Source: Myxococcales bacterium
Lineage (GTDB): Bacteria > Myxococcota > Polyangia > Nannocystales > Nannocystaceae
Direction: 5' to 3'
NCBI GenBank assembly: GCA_016793465.1
Contig: JAEUJW010000017.1
Coordinates: 62,001-126,000 of the forward strand
DNA length: 64,000 nt
Shown here piece after piece: positions 37,491-46,783 of this stretch. The stretch's first letter is position 1. Each line of letters starts with the position of its first letter. The position numbers were made by a program, and so were the translations under genes. The notes under the pieces are model-generated. The model worked only from the letters and a program-made list of their open reading frames with translations. It had not been told where the DNA came from and did not search any database.

Positions 37491-38732
37491 ATGAGCATTC
37501 ACCAGGTGATGAGCATCGTCGGGTTCGTCGTGCTGCTGGGGATCGGCTATCTGCTCAGCCGCGAGCGCAAGGCGGTGCAGCTGCGGGTGGTCCTGTGGGG
37601 CGTGGGCCTGCAGTGGGTGATGGCGGTGATGCTGCTGAAGGTGCCGCAGGGCCAGCAGGCGCTGGCGTGGCTGGCCAACGGGGTGTCGGCGGTGATCGGC
37701 CAGGCCTACAAGGGCTCGGAGTTCCTGTTCGGCGAGATGGGCAAGGTGAGCGGCGGCACGAGCGGGCTCGGGACCATCTTCGCGTTCCAGATCCTGCCGA
37801 CCATCGTGTTCGTGGCGGCGCTGTTCGGGGTGCTCTACTACCTCGGCGTGATGCAGCTGATCGTGCGCGTGCTGGCGCGGGCGATGGTCCACGTGTTCGG
37901 GGCGAGCGGCGCCGAGTCGCTGTGCATCGCCGCCAGCATCTTCATGGGCCAGAGCGAGGCGCCGCTGACCATCCGGCCGTTCCTGGCGCGGCTGACCGAG
38001 TCGGAGCTGTTCTGCGTGATGGTGGCGGGCATGGCCTCGGTCTCGGGGGCCATCCTGTCGGCCTACGTGGCGCTCGGCGGGGTGAGCATGGAGCATCTGC
38101 TGACGGCGATGGGCATGACGGCGCCGATCTCGCTGGTGTTCGCCAAGCTGATCGTGCCGGAGACCGGCAAGCCCGAGACGGCCGGAGTGGTGGCGGACGC
38201 TCCGGTCGAGCACTCGAGCAACGTGCTCGAGGCGGCCGCCAGCGGCACCAGCGACGGGCTCAAGCTGGCGGTCAACGTCGGCGCGATGCTGCTGGCGTTC
38301 ATCGCCCTGGTGTCGCTGGTCAACGCGATCATCGGGCTCATCCCGGTCGGCGACGCGCCGCTGACGCTCGAGCGCATGCTCGGCTGGGCGTGCGCGCCGA
38401 TCGCGTTCTTGATGGGCATCCCGTGGGGCGAGGCCCAGCAGATCGGCAGCGTGCTCGGCACCCGAACGGTGATCAACGAGATCATCGCGTTCCAGCAGCT
38501 GCATGCTTTCCACGTGCAAGGTCTGGTGAGCGACCGCTCTCTGGCGATCAGCACGTTCGCGGTGTGCGGGTTCGCCAACCTGTCGAGCATCGGCATCCAG
38601 ATCGGCGGCCTCGGGGCGCTGGTCCCGGAGCGCAAGCCGGACATCGCCCGCCTGGGGGTGCTGGCGCTGGTCGCCGCGACCCTCGCCAACTTCTCGACGG
38701 CCTGCGTGGCGGGGGCGCTGCTCGCGGACTGA
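37491..38732 (+). CDS. nupC: NupC-family concentrative nucleoside transporter
   Basis: The 413-residue membrane protein shows the family signatures: FAFQILPTIVFVAALFG, GQSEAPLTIRPFL, MTRSE-like LTESELFCVMVAGMASVSG, and GFANLSSIGIQIGG near the C-terminus, with the usual N-terminal helices and re-entrant loops. It imports nucleosides with Na+ or H+. Starting at the ATG preceded by AGGGAG. Divergently paired with tdk, so import and phosphorylation of thymidine are likely co-regulated from the shared 85-bp region. Confidence 0.92.
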   Translation: MSIHQVMSIVGFVVLLGIGYLLSRERKAVQLRVVLWGVGLQWVMAVMLLKVPQGQQALAWLANGVSAVIGQAYKGSEFLFGEMGKVSGGTSGLGTIFAFQILPTIVFVAALFGVLYYLGVMQLIVRVLARAMVHVFGASGAESLCIAASIFMGQSEAPLTIRPFLARLTESELFCVMVAGMASVSGAILSAYVALGGVSMEHLLTAMGMTAPISLVFAKLIVPETGKPETAGVVADAPVEHSSNVLEAAASGTSDGLKLAVNVGAMLLAFIALVSLVNAIIGLIPVGDAPLTLERMLGWACAPIAFLMGIPWGEAQQIGSVLGTRTVINEIIAFQQLHAFHVQGLVSDRSLAISTFAVCGFANLSSIGIQIGGLGALVPERKPDIARLGVLALVAATLANFSTACVAGALLAD

Positions 38733-38796
38733 GCAAAAAAGGGGCGTCGCCGGTCCGTCCGGCCTGATAGCCTCCGGGCTCGAAGGAACCTCCGTC

Positions 38797-39780
38797 ATGT
38801 CCGCCGAACGCGTCCCCATCCTCGACATCCGCAGCTTCGACAGCCAGGGCCCGGACGAGCGCGCCCGGTTCGTCCGCGACCTGAACACGGCGTACCGCGA
38901 GATCGGGTTCGTCGGCATCACCCGCCACGAGATCCCCGAGCGGCTCATCGCCGATGCGTACCGCGTCGTCAAGGCGTTCTTCGAGCTGCCGCTCGACACC
39001 AAGGTGAAGTACGAGATCCCCGGCTCGGGCGGCGCCCGCGGCTACACCCGCTTCGGGGTCGAGCACGCGAAGGACTCCGAGGCGGTCGACCTGAAGGAGT
39101 TCTGGCACGTCGGCCGCGAGCACGTGGCGGGCGCGGCGTGGACCCGCGACTACCCGCCGAACGTGTGGCCGACCGAGATCGCGGGCTTCCGCGAGGCGAC
39201 GTGGGGGCTCTACCAGGCGCTCGAGGGCCTCGGGAACCGCGTGCTGCGGGCGGTGTCGCTGGGGCTCGGGCTCGACGAGCACTACTTCGAGGACAAGATC
39301 GACCACGCGAACTCGATCCTGCGGCCGATCCACTACCCGCCGCTGGCCCCCGGCCTGGGTGACCCGGGCAGCGTGCGCTCGGCCCAGCACGAGGACATCA
39401 ATTTGATCACGCTGCTGATCGGCTCGGGCGAGCCGGGGCTCGAGGTGCTGAGCCGGCAGGGCGACTGGGTGCCGGTGTCGACGATCCCCGAGACGATCGT
39501 GGTCAACGTCGGCGACATGCTGCAGCGCCTGACCAACAACGTGCTGCGGTCGACGACCCACCGCGTGGTCAACCCGCCGAGGCCGTACAGCGAGGCGCCG
39601 CGCTACTCGATCCCGTTCTTCCTCCACCCGAACTCGGAGTTCATGATCAAGTCGCTGCCGGCCTGCGTGGCCGAGCAGGGCGAGGACTTCTACCCCGAGC
39701 CGATCACCGCCGACGCGTACCTGAAGCAGCGGCTGGTGGAGATCGGGCTGCTGCCGGGCGAGAAGAAGGACGCGATGTGA
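38797..39780 (+). CDS. 2-oxoglutarate/Fe(II)-dependent oxygenase, isopenicillin N synthase type
   Basis: The 327-residue protein has the DIOX_N-like start (VPILDIRSF, REIGFVGITRHEI) and the double-stranded beta-helix with the iron triad His198/Asp200 (QHEDINLITLL) and His255 (STTHRVVNP), plus RYSIPFF whose Arg binds the co-substrate. These enzymes hydroxylate or desaturate small molecules; substrate unknown. The ATG has GAAGGAA upstream, and TAGCCT at 38768-38773 is a plausible -10 giving a leader of about 17 nt. Confidence 0.88.
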   Translation: MSAERVPILDIRSFDSQGPDERARFVRDLNTAYREIGFVGITRHEIPERLIADAYRVVKAFFELPLDTKVKYEIPGSGGARGYTRFGVEHAKDSEAVDLKEFWHVGREHVAGAAWTRDYPPNVWPTEIAGFREATWGLYQALEGLGNRVLRAVSLGLGLDEHYFEDKIDHANSILRPIHYPPLAPGLGDPGSVRSAQHEDINLITLLIGSGEPGLEVLSRQGDWVPVSTIPETIVVNVGDMLQRLTNNVLRSTTHRVVNPPRPYSEAPRYSIPFFLHPNSEFMIKSLPACVAEQGEDFYPEPITADAYLKQRLVEIGLLPGEKKDAM

Positions 39781-39807
39781 GCCGCCGCGAGGCCGCCGCT
39801 GCGCGGG

Positions 39808-41757
39808 TCAGCGGCGGTCGGCGGCGATGAGCTCGCGCTCCTCGGCGGTGAGGTCGTAGAGCGCGGCGAGGTGGTCGTTCATCTCGGCCTCGAGGGCGGC
39901 GGCGGGGGCGCGGGCGGTGTGGAGCGCCTGCAGGGCGCGGGCGCGGGCGGCGATGGCGGCCCTGTCGGCGGCGGAGGCGGCGGGCACGGCGAGGGGGGCG
40001 ATGAACTGCTTGTTGGCGGCGCGAAAGCCGTTGGCGAACGGCCTGGTGCGGCGCCTCCACTCGTAAGTCGCGACCGGGCCGTTGAGCACGGCGAGCAGGA
40101 ACCACAGGGTGTCGCCGTCGGCGGCGAGGATGCCGCCGACGTCGACGTTGTCGAGGGCGACCGCGCCGGTGGGGTCGCAGGCGGCGGCGAGGTCGACGGT
40201 GAGGCGGGGCACGACGAGCTTGGGCAGCTTCTGCTTGTCGATGTTCTGGTTGCGGCCGAAGCGGTACCACTGCTCGTCGTCGAAGGCGCGGCGCTCGCGG
40301 GCGCGGAGCCGCGGGGCGTGGCCCAGCAGATAGTCCCAGGCGCGGGGGAAGCGGCGCAGCTCGTCGGGGGCGAGCAGGCGGGCGCGCGGGCCGGAGTCGT
40401 CGTAGGGGAACAGCAGGTGGGTCGTCGAGCTCGGGTCGCGGTAGCGCTTGGCGTGCGCGCCGGACACGAGCGGGCGCAGGAGTTCGTCCTCGAGCTCGAC
40501 GGTGTGGCCGCGGCTGTCGCCGGCGAACGAGCGGTAGGTGCCGGGGGCGAGCCTCTCGAGGTGATAGACGACGTCGGCGCTGGTCTGGATGCCGACGATG
40601 ATGGCGTCGGCGCTGCGCGCGAGCGGGGTGCAGTCGGCGCGCAGGCGGGCGAGCAGCCGGCGCTCGCGGTCGGGCGCGAAGACCCACGGCGAGGCGGGCG
40701 AGAGCTCGGCGTAGGGGATGGTCGCGTCGGGCCTCGACCAGTCGAGCTCGCCGACGTCGCCGTCGGACGCGAACACGCAGGCGACGGCGGGGGCGTGGGG
40801 GCGGAACACCTGCAGCGCCGTGTAGGTCGTGGCGTCGGCGAAGACCTGGTGGTCGCCGAAGTCGATCCAGCGGGCCAGGGCCCGGCGGGCGTGCACGAGG
40901 GCGCGGAGGCCCGCGCCGTACTCGCCGAGCAGCCAGCCGCTCGGCGCGATGTACCCCATGAGGCCGGACCGGCGCAGCAGCGCGAGGCCTCGCTCGACGA
41001 ACGGGAGGTAGAGGTCGAAGTTGCCGGTGCGGGCGCTGGCGTAGGCGCCTTGCAGGTGGGCGGCGAGCGCGGGCTGGGCCTTGCGGAGGTTCTGCAGCTT
41101 CACGTACGGCGGGTTGCCGAGCACGCAGTCGAAGCCGGGGTCGGGGCGGTCGAAGGCCGCGGGGAAGGCGGCGGTCCAGTCGAAGGGGGCGAGCGCCGGG
41201 TCGGCGCCGGCGGGGTCGACGAGGCTGTTGCCGCGGCGGATCGTGCGCTCGAGGGTGGGCAGCGGGACGTCGGGATCGGCGGTGCGCTGCAGCAGGGCCG
41301 CGCGGGTGAGGCGGACCGAGCGGGGGTCGATGTCGACGCCGTGGATGTTGTGCGCGAGCACGTCGCGGACGGGGTCGGCGGGGTCGTCGGGCACGCCGAG
41401 GCGGCGGCGTTGCTCGGCGATCCAGCGGCGGGCGGCGACGAGGGCGTCGACGGCGGGCAGCAGCAGGGCCCCGACGCCGCAGGCGGGGTCGACGAGCTTG
41501 AGCTGCCGCAGCGCCCGCTCGAACGCCGCCAGCGGGCCGGGCTCGGGGGCCGCGGCGGACAGGCCGGCGTCGCGGCGCAGCTCGTCGATGGTGACGCCGA
41601 GGGTGTGGCGCACGAGCAGGTCGGTGACCCACGCGGGGGTGTAGTAGACGCCGTCGTGCTTGCGGCGCGAGGCCTCGTCGGCGCCGCGAGGTGCGTGGGC
41701 GCCGGCCCCCGCTTGCATGGGCAAACAATCCGCGGTCGCGGGGCGCCGGCCGGGCAT
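39808..41757 (-). CDS. Solitary N6-adenine DNA methyltransferase with TaqI-like specificity region
   Basis: The 649-residue protein has the class I methylase SAM motif VDPACGVGALL (89-99), NIHGVDIDPRS near 137-147 and the catalytic NPPY at 215-218 (LGNPPYVKLQ). The C-terminal half, with WYRFGRNQNIDKQKLPKLVVPRL and a helical tail, resembles the target-recognition domain of type IIG/TaqI-like enzymes. No PD-ExK nuclease motif in the first 80 residues and no restriction gene alongside, so it may be an orphan methylase. TAAGCT ends 7 nt before the ATG at 41757, favouring it over the ATG at 41718. Confidence 0.82.
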   Translation of the reverse strand: MPGRRPATADCLPMQAGAGAHAPRGADEASRRKHDGVYYTPAWVTDLLVRHTLGVTIDELRRDAGLSAAAPEPGPLAAFERALRQLKLVDPACGVGALLLPAVDALVAARRWIAEQRRRLGVPDDPADPVRDVLAHNIHGVDIDPRSVRLTRAALLQRTADPDVPLPTLERTIRRGNSLVDPAGADPALAPFDWTAAFPAAFDRPDPGFDCVLGNPPYVKLQNLRKAQPALAAHLQGAYASARTGNFDLYLPFVERGLALLRRSGLMGYIAPSGWLLGEYGAGLRALVHARRALARWIDFGDHQVFADATTYTALQVFRPHAPAVACVFASDGDVGELDWSRPDATIPYAELSPASPWVFAPDRERRLLARLRADCTPLARSADAIIVGIQTSADVVYHLERLAPGTYRSFAGDSRGHTVELEDELLRPLVSGAHAKRYRDPSSTTHLLFPYDDSGPRARLLAPDELRRFPRAWDYLLGHAPRLRARERRAFDDEQWYRFGRNQNIDKQKLPKLVVPRLTVDLAAACDPTGAVALDNVDVGGILAADGDTLWFLLAVLNGPVATYEWRRRTRPFANGFRAANKQFIAPLAVPAASAADRAAIAARARALQALHTARAPAAALEAEMNDHLAALYDLTAEERELIAADRR

Positions 41758-41818
41758 GGCGAGCAGCTTACAGGGCGCGCCGCGGGGTCACGCGAGGTTC
41801 GTGGCCGGCGGATCGTGA

Positions 41819-41847
41819 TTGAACCGCACGGGGGGTGTTGCTAGCGT
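41819..41847 (+). promoter_or_regulatory. Promoter TTGAAC-N17-TAGCGT of the acylase gene
   Basis: The -35 TTGAAC (41819-41824), 17-nt spacer and -10 TAGCGT (41842-41847) end 9 nt before the ATG at 41857; no Shine-Dalgarno. Confidence 0.5.
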
Positions 41848-41856
41848 GGCCCGGCC

Positions 41857-44328
41857 ATGATGAGGTCCCGCAAAGGCTTGTCTCGCTGCGCGTCGTTGGG
41901 GCTGGTGCCGGTGGTGCTGGGGTCGTGCCTGATCGACAGCCCGTACGCGGACTACCGCTACGAGGCGACGATCCGGCGCACCAGCTGGGGGGTGGCGCAC
42001 ATCCTGGCGGACGACCTCGGGAGCGCGGGGTTCGGGCAGGGCTACGCGTTCGCGCAGGACCACGCGTGCGTGCTCGCCGACCAGATCCTCAAGGTGCGGT
42101 CGGAGCGGGCCAAGTTCCTCGGGGAGGGCGCCGACGGGCGCCACCTCAACAGCGACTTCGCGTACCTCCACCTCGACGTGATGGGGCTGGCCGACAAGGC
42201 GCTGGCCGTCCAGACCGACGAGGTGCGGGAGATCATCGAGGGCTACGCGACGGGCTACAACAAGTACGTCACCGAGACCGGGGTCGACGCCATCCCGGGG
42301 TCGTGCCGCGGGCAGCCGTGGGTGCGGGAGATCTCGGCGAGGGACCTGACCGCGTACTACATCGACCTCGGCATGCTGGCGGGCAGCTGGCAGCTCACGC
42401 AGTACATGGCGACGTCGCAGCCGCCGGGCGCGCAGCCGCTGGCGCGGCCGCCGGGCGACCCGATGGCGGCGCTCGGGCGGGTGCGGACGTCGGGCTTCGG
42501 GAGCAACGGCTGGGCCATCGGCAAGGACCGCAGCGCGGGCGGGCGCGGGATGGTGGTCTCCAATCCCCACTTCCCGTGGGAGGGCGAGCTGAAGCTGTGG
42601 GAGAGCCACGTGACGGTGCCCGGCGTCGTCAACATGTACGGCGTCGGGCTGATGGGCGTGCCGGGCGCGCTGATCGGTTTCAACGACGACATCGCCTGGG
42701 CGCACACGTTCTCGGCGGGGCAGCGCTTCACGATCTACACGCTCGAGCTCGACCCGGACGATCCGACCCGATACCTCTACGACGGCGAGATGCGGGCCAT
42801 GGAGTCGACCGAGTACACGGTCGAGGTGCTCGGCGACGACGGCGCGTTGTCGGAGGTCAAGCGCACGCTGTGGAAGAGCCACTACGGGCCGATCATCGGG
42901 CTCGACCCGTTCTTGTGGGACGAGCAGCGGGCCATCACCTACCGCGACGCGAACATCGACAACGTGCGGCTCATCGAGCAGTTCTCGCGCATGAACCGGG
43001 CGACGTCGCTGGACGAGTTTAAGAAGGTGTACGAGGAGGTCGGGGGGATCCCGTGGGTCAACACGATGGCCGCCGACCGCGAGGGGCACGCCTGGTACAT
43101 CGACGCGTCGGCGACGCCGCGGCTGACGCAGTCGGCGATCGACCGCTGGCTGAAGGCGATCGAGGACGAGTTCATCCCCTCGGCGATCTACGCCCAGGCC
43201 GGCGTGGTGGTGCTCGACGGCAAGGACCCCGACAACGCGTGGACGAGCGACCCGGACGACCCGGCGCGGGTGCCGGGGCTGGTGCCGTACTCCGAGCTGC
43301 CGCAGATCGACCGCGACGACTTCGTGTTCAACGCCAACGACTCGTACTGGCTGGCCAACCCGAGCGCGCCGCTCGAGGGCTTCTCGCCGCTGCACGGGTT
43401 CGAGCGGGTGCCGCAGTCGCCGCGCTCGCGCATGAACATGACGCTGTTGACCGAGGAGAAGGAGGGCGGGGCCTCGGGGGCGGACGGCAAGTTCACGCTC
43501 GAGGAGCTGCAGGCGGCGATCATGGGCAACCGCTCGTTCACCGGCGAGCTGCTGCGCGACGAGGTGGTGGCCCGCTGCGAGGGCGCGCAGGCGGTGACGG
43601 TCGACGAGGAGACGGTGGCGATCGACGGGGCCTGCGCGGCGCTCGCGGGCTGGGACCGGCGGTTCGACCCCGACAGCGTGGGCGCGCTGGTCTGGCGCGA
43701 GCTGCTGGGGACGTACGCCGACTCGGCGCTCGAGGACTACGGGGTGCTGCTGGCCGAGGGGTTCAAGTACGACGACCCGATCGCCACGCCGCACACGCTG
43801 AAGCCGGCGCCGGAGATGGGCGACGACCCGCTGCTACAGGCGCTCGGCAAGGCGGTGCTGGCCCTGCGGGCGGCGGGGCTGGCGGTCGACTCGCCGCTGC
43901 GCGACGCGCAGTTCGCGTTCCGCGGCGACCGGCGGTTCGCGGTGCCGGGCGGGCAGAACCGCGACGGGGTGGCCAACGTGGTCAACTACGGCGGGCTGAA
44001 GTCGACGGTCGAGCCGGGCACGCCGCTCGGGACGATCGTCAACCCGACCACGGAGCTGACCGAGGACGGCTACGTGGTCAACTACGGCACCAGCTTCGTG
44101 ATGGCGGTGGAGTACGGCGAGGACGGGCCGCGCGGGTCCGGGTTCCTCAGCTACTCGCAGTCGGACGACCCGCGCTCGCGGCACTTCAGCGACCAGACCG
44201 AGCTGTTCTCGCAGCAGAAGTGGCGGCCGCTGGTGTTCACGGAGCAGCAGATCGCCGACGACCCGGAGCTGAAGGTGACGACCATCGGCGGCGGCTGGGC
44301 GAGCAAGGCCGAGCAGGAGGCGGAGTAG
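41857..44328 (+). CDS. Penicillin/AHL acylase-family Ntn hydrolase lipoprotein
   Basis: The 823-residue protein has a leader ending VVLGSC (lipobox), an alpha-subunit region (TIRRTSWGVAHILA, GFGQGYAFAQDHAC), then the autocleavage site and N-terminal nucleophile Ser216 in FGSNGWAIGK, followed by VVSNPHFPWEG and GFNDDIAWAHTFS of the beta subunit. The family cleaves amide-linked acyl chains: penicillins, echinocandin-type peptides or acyl-homoserine lactones. It is expected in the periplasm or outer membrane. The next gene begins at the base after its stop. Confidence 0.88.
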   Translation: MMRSRKGLSRCASLGLVPVVLGSCLIDSPYADYRYEATIRRTSWGVAHILADDLGSAGFGQGYAFAQDHACVLADQILKVRSERAKFLGEGADGRHLNSDFAYLHLDVMGLADKALAVQTDEVREIIEGYATGYNKYVTETGVDAIPGSCRGQPWVREISARDLTAYYIDLGMLAGSWQLTQYMATSQPPGAQPLARPPGDPMAALGRVRTSGFGSNGWAIGKDRSAGGRGMVVSNPHFPWEGELKLWESHVTVPGVVNMYGVGLMGVPGALIGFNDDIAWAHTFSAGQRFTIYTLELDPDDPTRYLYDGEMRAMESTEYTVEVLGDDGALSEVKRTLWKSHYGPIIGLDPFLWDEQRAITYRDANIDNVRLIEQFSRMNRATSLDEFKKVYEEVGGIPWVNTMAADREGHAWYIDASATPRLTQSAIDRWLKAIEDEFIPSAIYAQAGVVVLDGKDPDNAWTSDPDDPARVPGLVPYSELPQIDRDDFVFNANDSYWLANPSAPLEGFSPLHGFERVPQSPRSRMNMTLLTEEKEGGASGADGKFTLEELQAAIMGNRSFTGELLRDEVVARCEGAQAVTVDEETVAIDGACAALAGWDRRFDPDSVGALVWRELLGTYADSALEDYGVLLAEGFKYDDPIATPHTLKPAPEMGDDPLLQALGKAVLALRAAGLAVDSPLRDAQFAFRGDRRFAVPGGQNRDGVANVVNYGGLKSTVEPGTPLGTIVNPTTELTEDGYVVNYGTSFVMAVEYGEDGPRGSGFLSYSQSDDPRSRHFSDQTELFSQQKWRPLVFTEQQIADDPELKVTTIGGGWASKAEQEAE

Positions 44329-46743
44329 GTGCGACGCGGGCCGGCGTACGCTGGGATCTTCGCGGCGGCCCTGGCGGCGCTGATGCTCGAGATCTTGCTG
44401 ACGCGCATCGTCAGCGTGATCGGCTGGTATCACCTCGCGTTCTTCGTGATCGCGCTGGCGATGCTGGGCATGACGGCGGGGGCGTCGGTCGTGTTCCTGT
44501 GGCCGCGGCGGTTCGTCGAGGTGCCGCGGCGGCTGGCCGAGTCTGCGCTGCTGTTCGCGGTCACGGCCCCGCCGGCGTTCGCGTGGACGATGTCGGGGCC
44601 GCTGATGCCGGTGACCGACTTCATGGGCTTTTTGGCCCTGCTCGGGCTCGGGGCGGTGCTGGCGCTGCCGTTCGCGGTGGTCGGGGTGACGCTGACGCTG
44701 GCGCTGACGCGGGCCGGGCTGCCGCCGGGGCGGGCCTACGGTGTCGACCTGCTGGGCGCGGCGCTCGGCTGTCTGCTGGTGATCCCGCTGCTCGACGCGG
44801 TCGACGGCGCGAGCGCGGTGCTGGTGGCCGGGGCGATCGCGGGGATCGCCGCGCTGGCGTTCGCGGCGGCGCGCACCGACCTGTCCCCGGGGGCAGGTCG
44901 CAAGGGCCAGGCGCTGGCCCTGGCGGTGACCATGGCCTGGGCCGGCGCGGCGGTGCTCAATGCAACCGCCGAGGTGCCGCCGCTGCGGCCGGCGTGGGTC
45001 AAGGGCATGCGGGAGGACGCGCGGAGCTTCGCGTACGTCGGCTGGAACACGCACTCGCGGGTGACGGTGTCGGAGCCGGCGGACCACCCGCCGCGGCTGT
45101 GGGCGGCGGGGCGCAACCTGCCGATCGAGACAGTCATTAAACCGGTCGAGGAGCGGATCCTGCTGATCGACGGCGCGGCGGCCACGGGCATGGCGCGTTA
45201 TGACGACTCGGATCACGCGTACCTCGAGTGGGACATCGCGACCTTCGCCCACCGCCTGCGGCCGGGCGGGCCGGCGGCGGTGATCGGCGTCGGCGGCGGG
45301 CGCGACGTGCTCGAGGCGGTGCGGGTCGGTCACGCGCCGGTGGTCGGGGTCGAGATCAACGACAAGATCGTCGGGCTGCACACCGGGCCGATGCGCGACT
45401 ACTCGCGGATCGCCACGCTGCCCGGCGTCGAGCTGGTGGCCGACGAGGCGCGGAGCTTCTTCGCCCGCGACGCGCGGCGCTACGAGGTGATCACGATGTC
45501 GCTGATCGACACGTGGGCCTCGACCGGGGCGGGCGCCTACTCGCTGTCGGAGAACGGGCTCTATACGATCGAGGGCTGGCAGGTGTTCCTGCGCCGGCTG
45601 ACGCCGACGGGGATCTTCACGGTGTCGCGGTGGTACAAGCCGGACTCGCCGGGCGAGACCGGGCGCATGCTGGCGCTGGCGATGGCGACGCTGTGGAAGC
45701 TCGGCGTGCCCGACCCGCGGCGACATTTAATTTTGTTGCAGCAGGCGAGCGTGGCGACGCTGCTGGTCTCGCGGGCGCCCTTCACCGCGCAGGACCTCGA
45801 CCGCATGCAGAAGGAGGCGATCCGCCTCGGTTTCAATATGGTGATGACGCCGCGCAAGCCGCCGGCGCCGCCGTTATTAAAAGAGATCGCGGGGCAGACC
45901 GATCTGGCGGGGCTGCAGGCGTACGCGGAGGCGCAGACGCTCGACATGACCCCGCCGGACGACGATCGGCCGTTCTTTTTCAACATGCTGCGGCCGCGCG
46001 ACTGGCTGGCGGACTCGGCCGAGGTCGACGCGCTCGACCTGTCGTTCCTCGGCAACCTGCAGGCCACGCAGACGCTGGTCTACGCGACGCTGGTGAGCGT
46101 GGTGCTGACGATCGCGGCGGTGTTCGGGCCGCTGTGGCTGCGCCGGCGCGAGCTCGGCGGCGGCGGGCGCGGCGTGGCGGCGGCGTGCGGGTACTTCGCG
46201 CTGATCGGGCTCGGCTTCATGTTCGTGGAGATCGGGCTGCTGTCGCGGGTGGGCGTGTTCCTCGGCCACCCGACGCTGGCGCTGGCGGTGGTGCTCGGCG
46301 GCATCGTGCTGGCGACGGGGCTCGGCAGCTTGATGAGCGGCCGGGTGCCGGTCGAGCGGCCGCGGGTGGCGACGTTCTTCCCGCTGCTGCCGGGGCTGCT
46401 GGTGGTCGCGACGCGGGCGGCGATCGGGCCGGTGATGGCGAGCTACGCGGGCGCGCCGGTCGGCACGCGGGTGCTGCTGACGCTGGCGCTGGTGGCCCCG
46501 CCGGCGCTGGCGATGGGGCTGTGCTTCCCGCTCGGGCTGCGCCTGGTGCGGGCGGCGCGCGGCGAGGCGACGACCGACATCACGCCGTGGCTGTGGGGGG
46601 TCAACGGCGCGTGCGGGGTGTGTGCGAGCGGGCTGGCGCTCGGCACGTCGATGGCGTGGGGGATCTCGACCACGCTGGCGATCGGCGCGGTGTGTTACTT
46701 CGCGCTGCCGCTGTGCACGTGGTGGCTGACGCGGCGCGAGTAG
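44329..46743 (+). CDS. Multi-pass membrane protein with spermidine-synthase-like methyltransferase-fold domain
   Basis: The 804-residue protein has about seven N-terminal helices (1-215), a cytoplasmic Rossmann domain (about 225-530) with AAVIGVGGGRDVLEA, GVEINDKIV and VELVADEARSFF as in polyamine aminopropyltransferases, and six to seven C-terminal helices (575-800). The catalytic Asp of spermidine synthases is not obvious: YEVITMSLIDTW. Substrate unknown. GTG start abutting the acylase stop, so translation is coupled. Several AT-rich codon patches occur (45134, 45726, 45875). Confidence 0.72.
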   Translation: MRRGPAYAGIFAAALAALMLEILLTRIVSVIGWYHLAFFVIALAMLGMTAGASVVFLWPRRFVEVPRRLAESALLFAVTAPPAFAWTMSGPLMPVTDFMGFLALLGLGAVLALPFAVVGVTLTLALTRAGLPPGRAYGVDLLGAALGCLLVIPLLDAVDGASAVLVAGAIAGIAALAFAAARTDLSPGAGRKGQALALAVTMAWAGAAVLNATAEVPPLRPAWVKGMREDARSFAYVGWNTHSRVTVSEPADHPPRLWAAGRNLPIETVIKPVEERILLIDGAAATGMARYDDSDHAYLEWDIATFAHRLRPGGPAAVIGVGGGRDVLEAVRVGHAPVVGVEINDKIVGLHTGPMRDYSRIATLPGVELVADEARSFFARDARRYEVITMSLIDTWASTGAGAYSLSENGLYTIEGWQVFLRRLTPTGIFTVSRWYKPDSPGETGRMLALAMATLWKLGVPDPRRHLILLQQASVATLLVSRAPFTAQDLDRMQKEAIRLGFNMVMTPRKPPAPPLLKEIAGQTDLAGLQAYAEAQTLDMTPPDDDRPFFFNMLRPRDWLADSAEVDALDLSFLGNLQATQTLVYATLVSVVLTIAAVFGPLWLRRRELGGGGRGVAAACGYFALIGLGFMFVEIGLLSRVGVFLGHPTLALAVVLGGIVLATGLGSLMSGRVPVERPRVATFFPLLPGLLVVATRAAIGPVMASYAGAPVGTRVLLTLALVAPPALAMGLCFPLGLRLVRAARGEATTDITPWLWGVNGACGVCASGLALGTSMAWGISTTLAIGAVCYFALPLCTWWLTRRE

Positions 46744-46783
46744 CTGCGCCGCGCGGTCGTTCATCGAACGAGTTGATTCTCGT

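Noticed and set aside
39808..41757. A complete restriction-modification or BREX/DISARM-type defence locus around the methyltransferase
   Set aside because: Neighbours are an oxygenase and an acylase; no nuclease, helicase or other defence genes are present.
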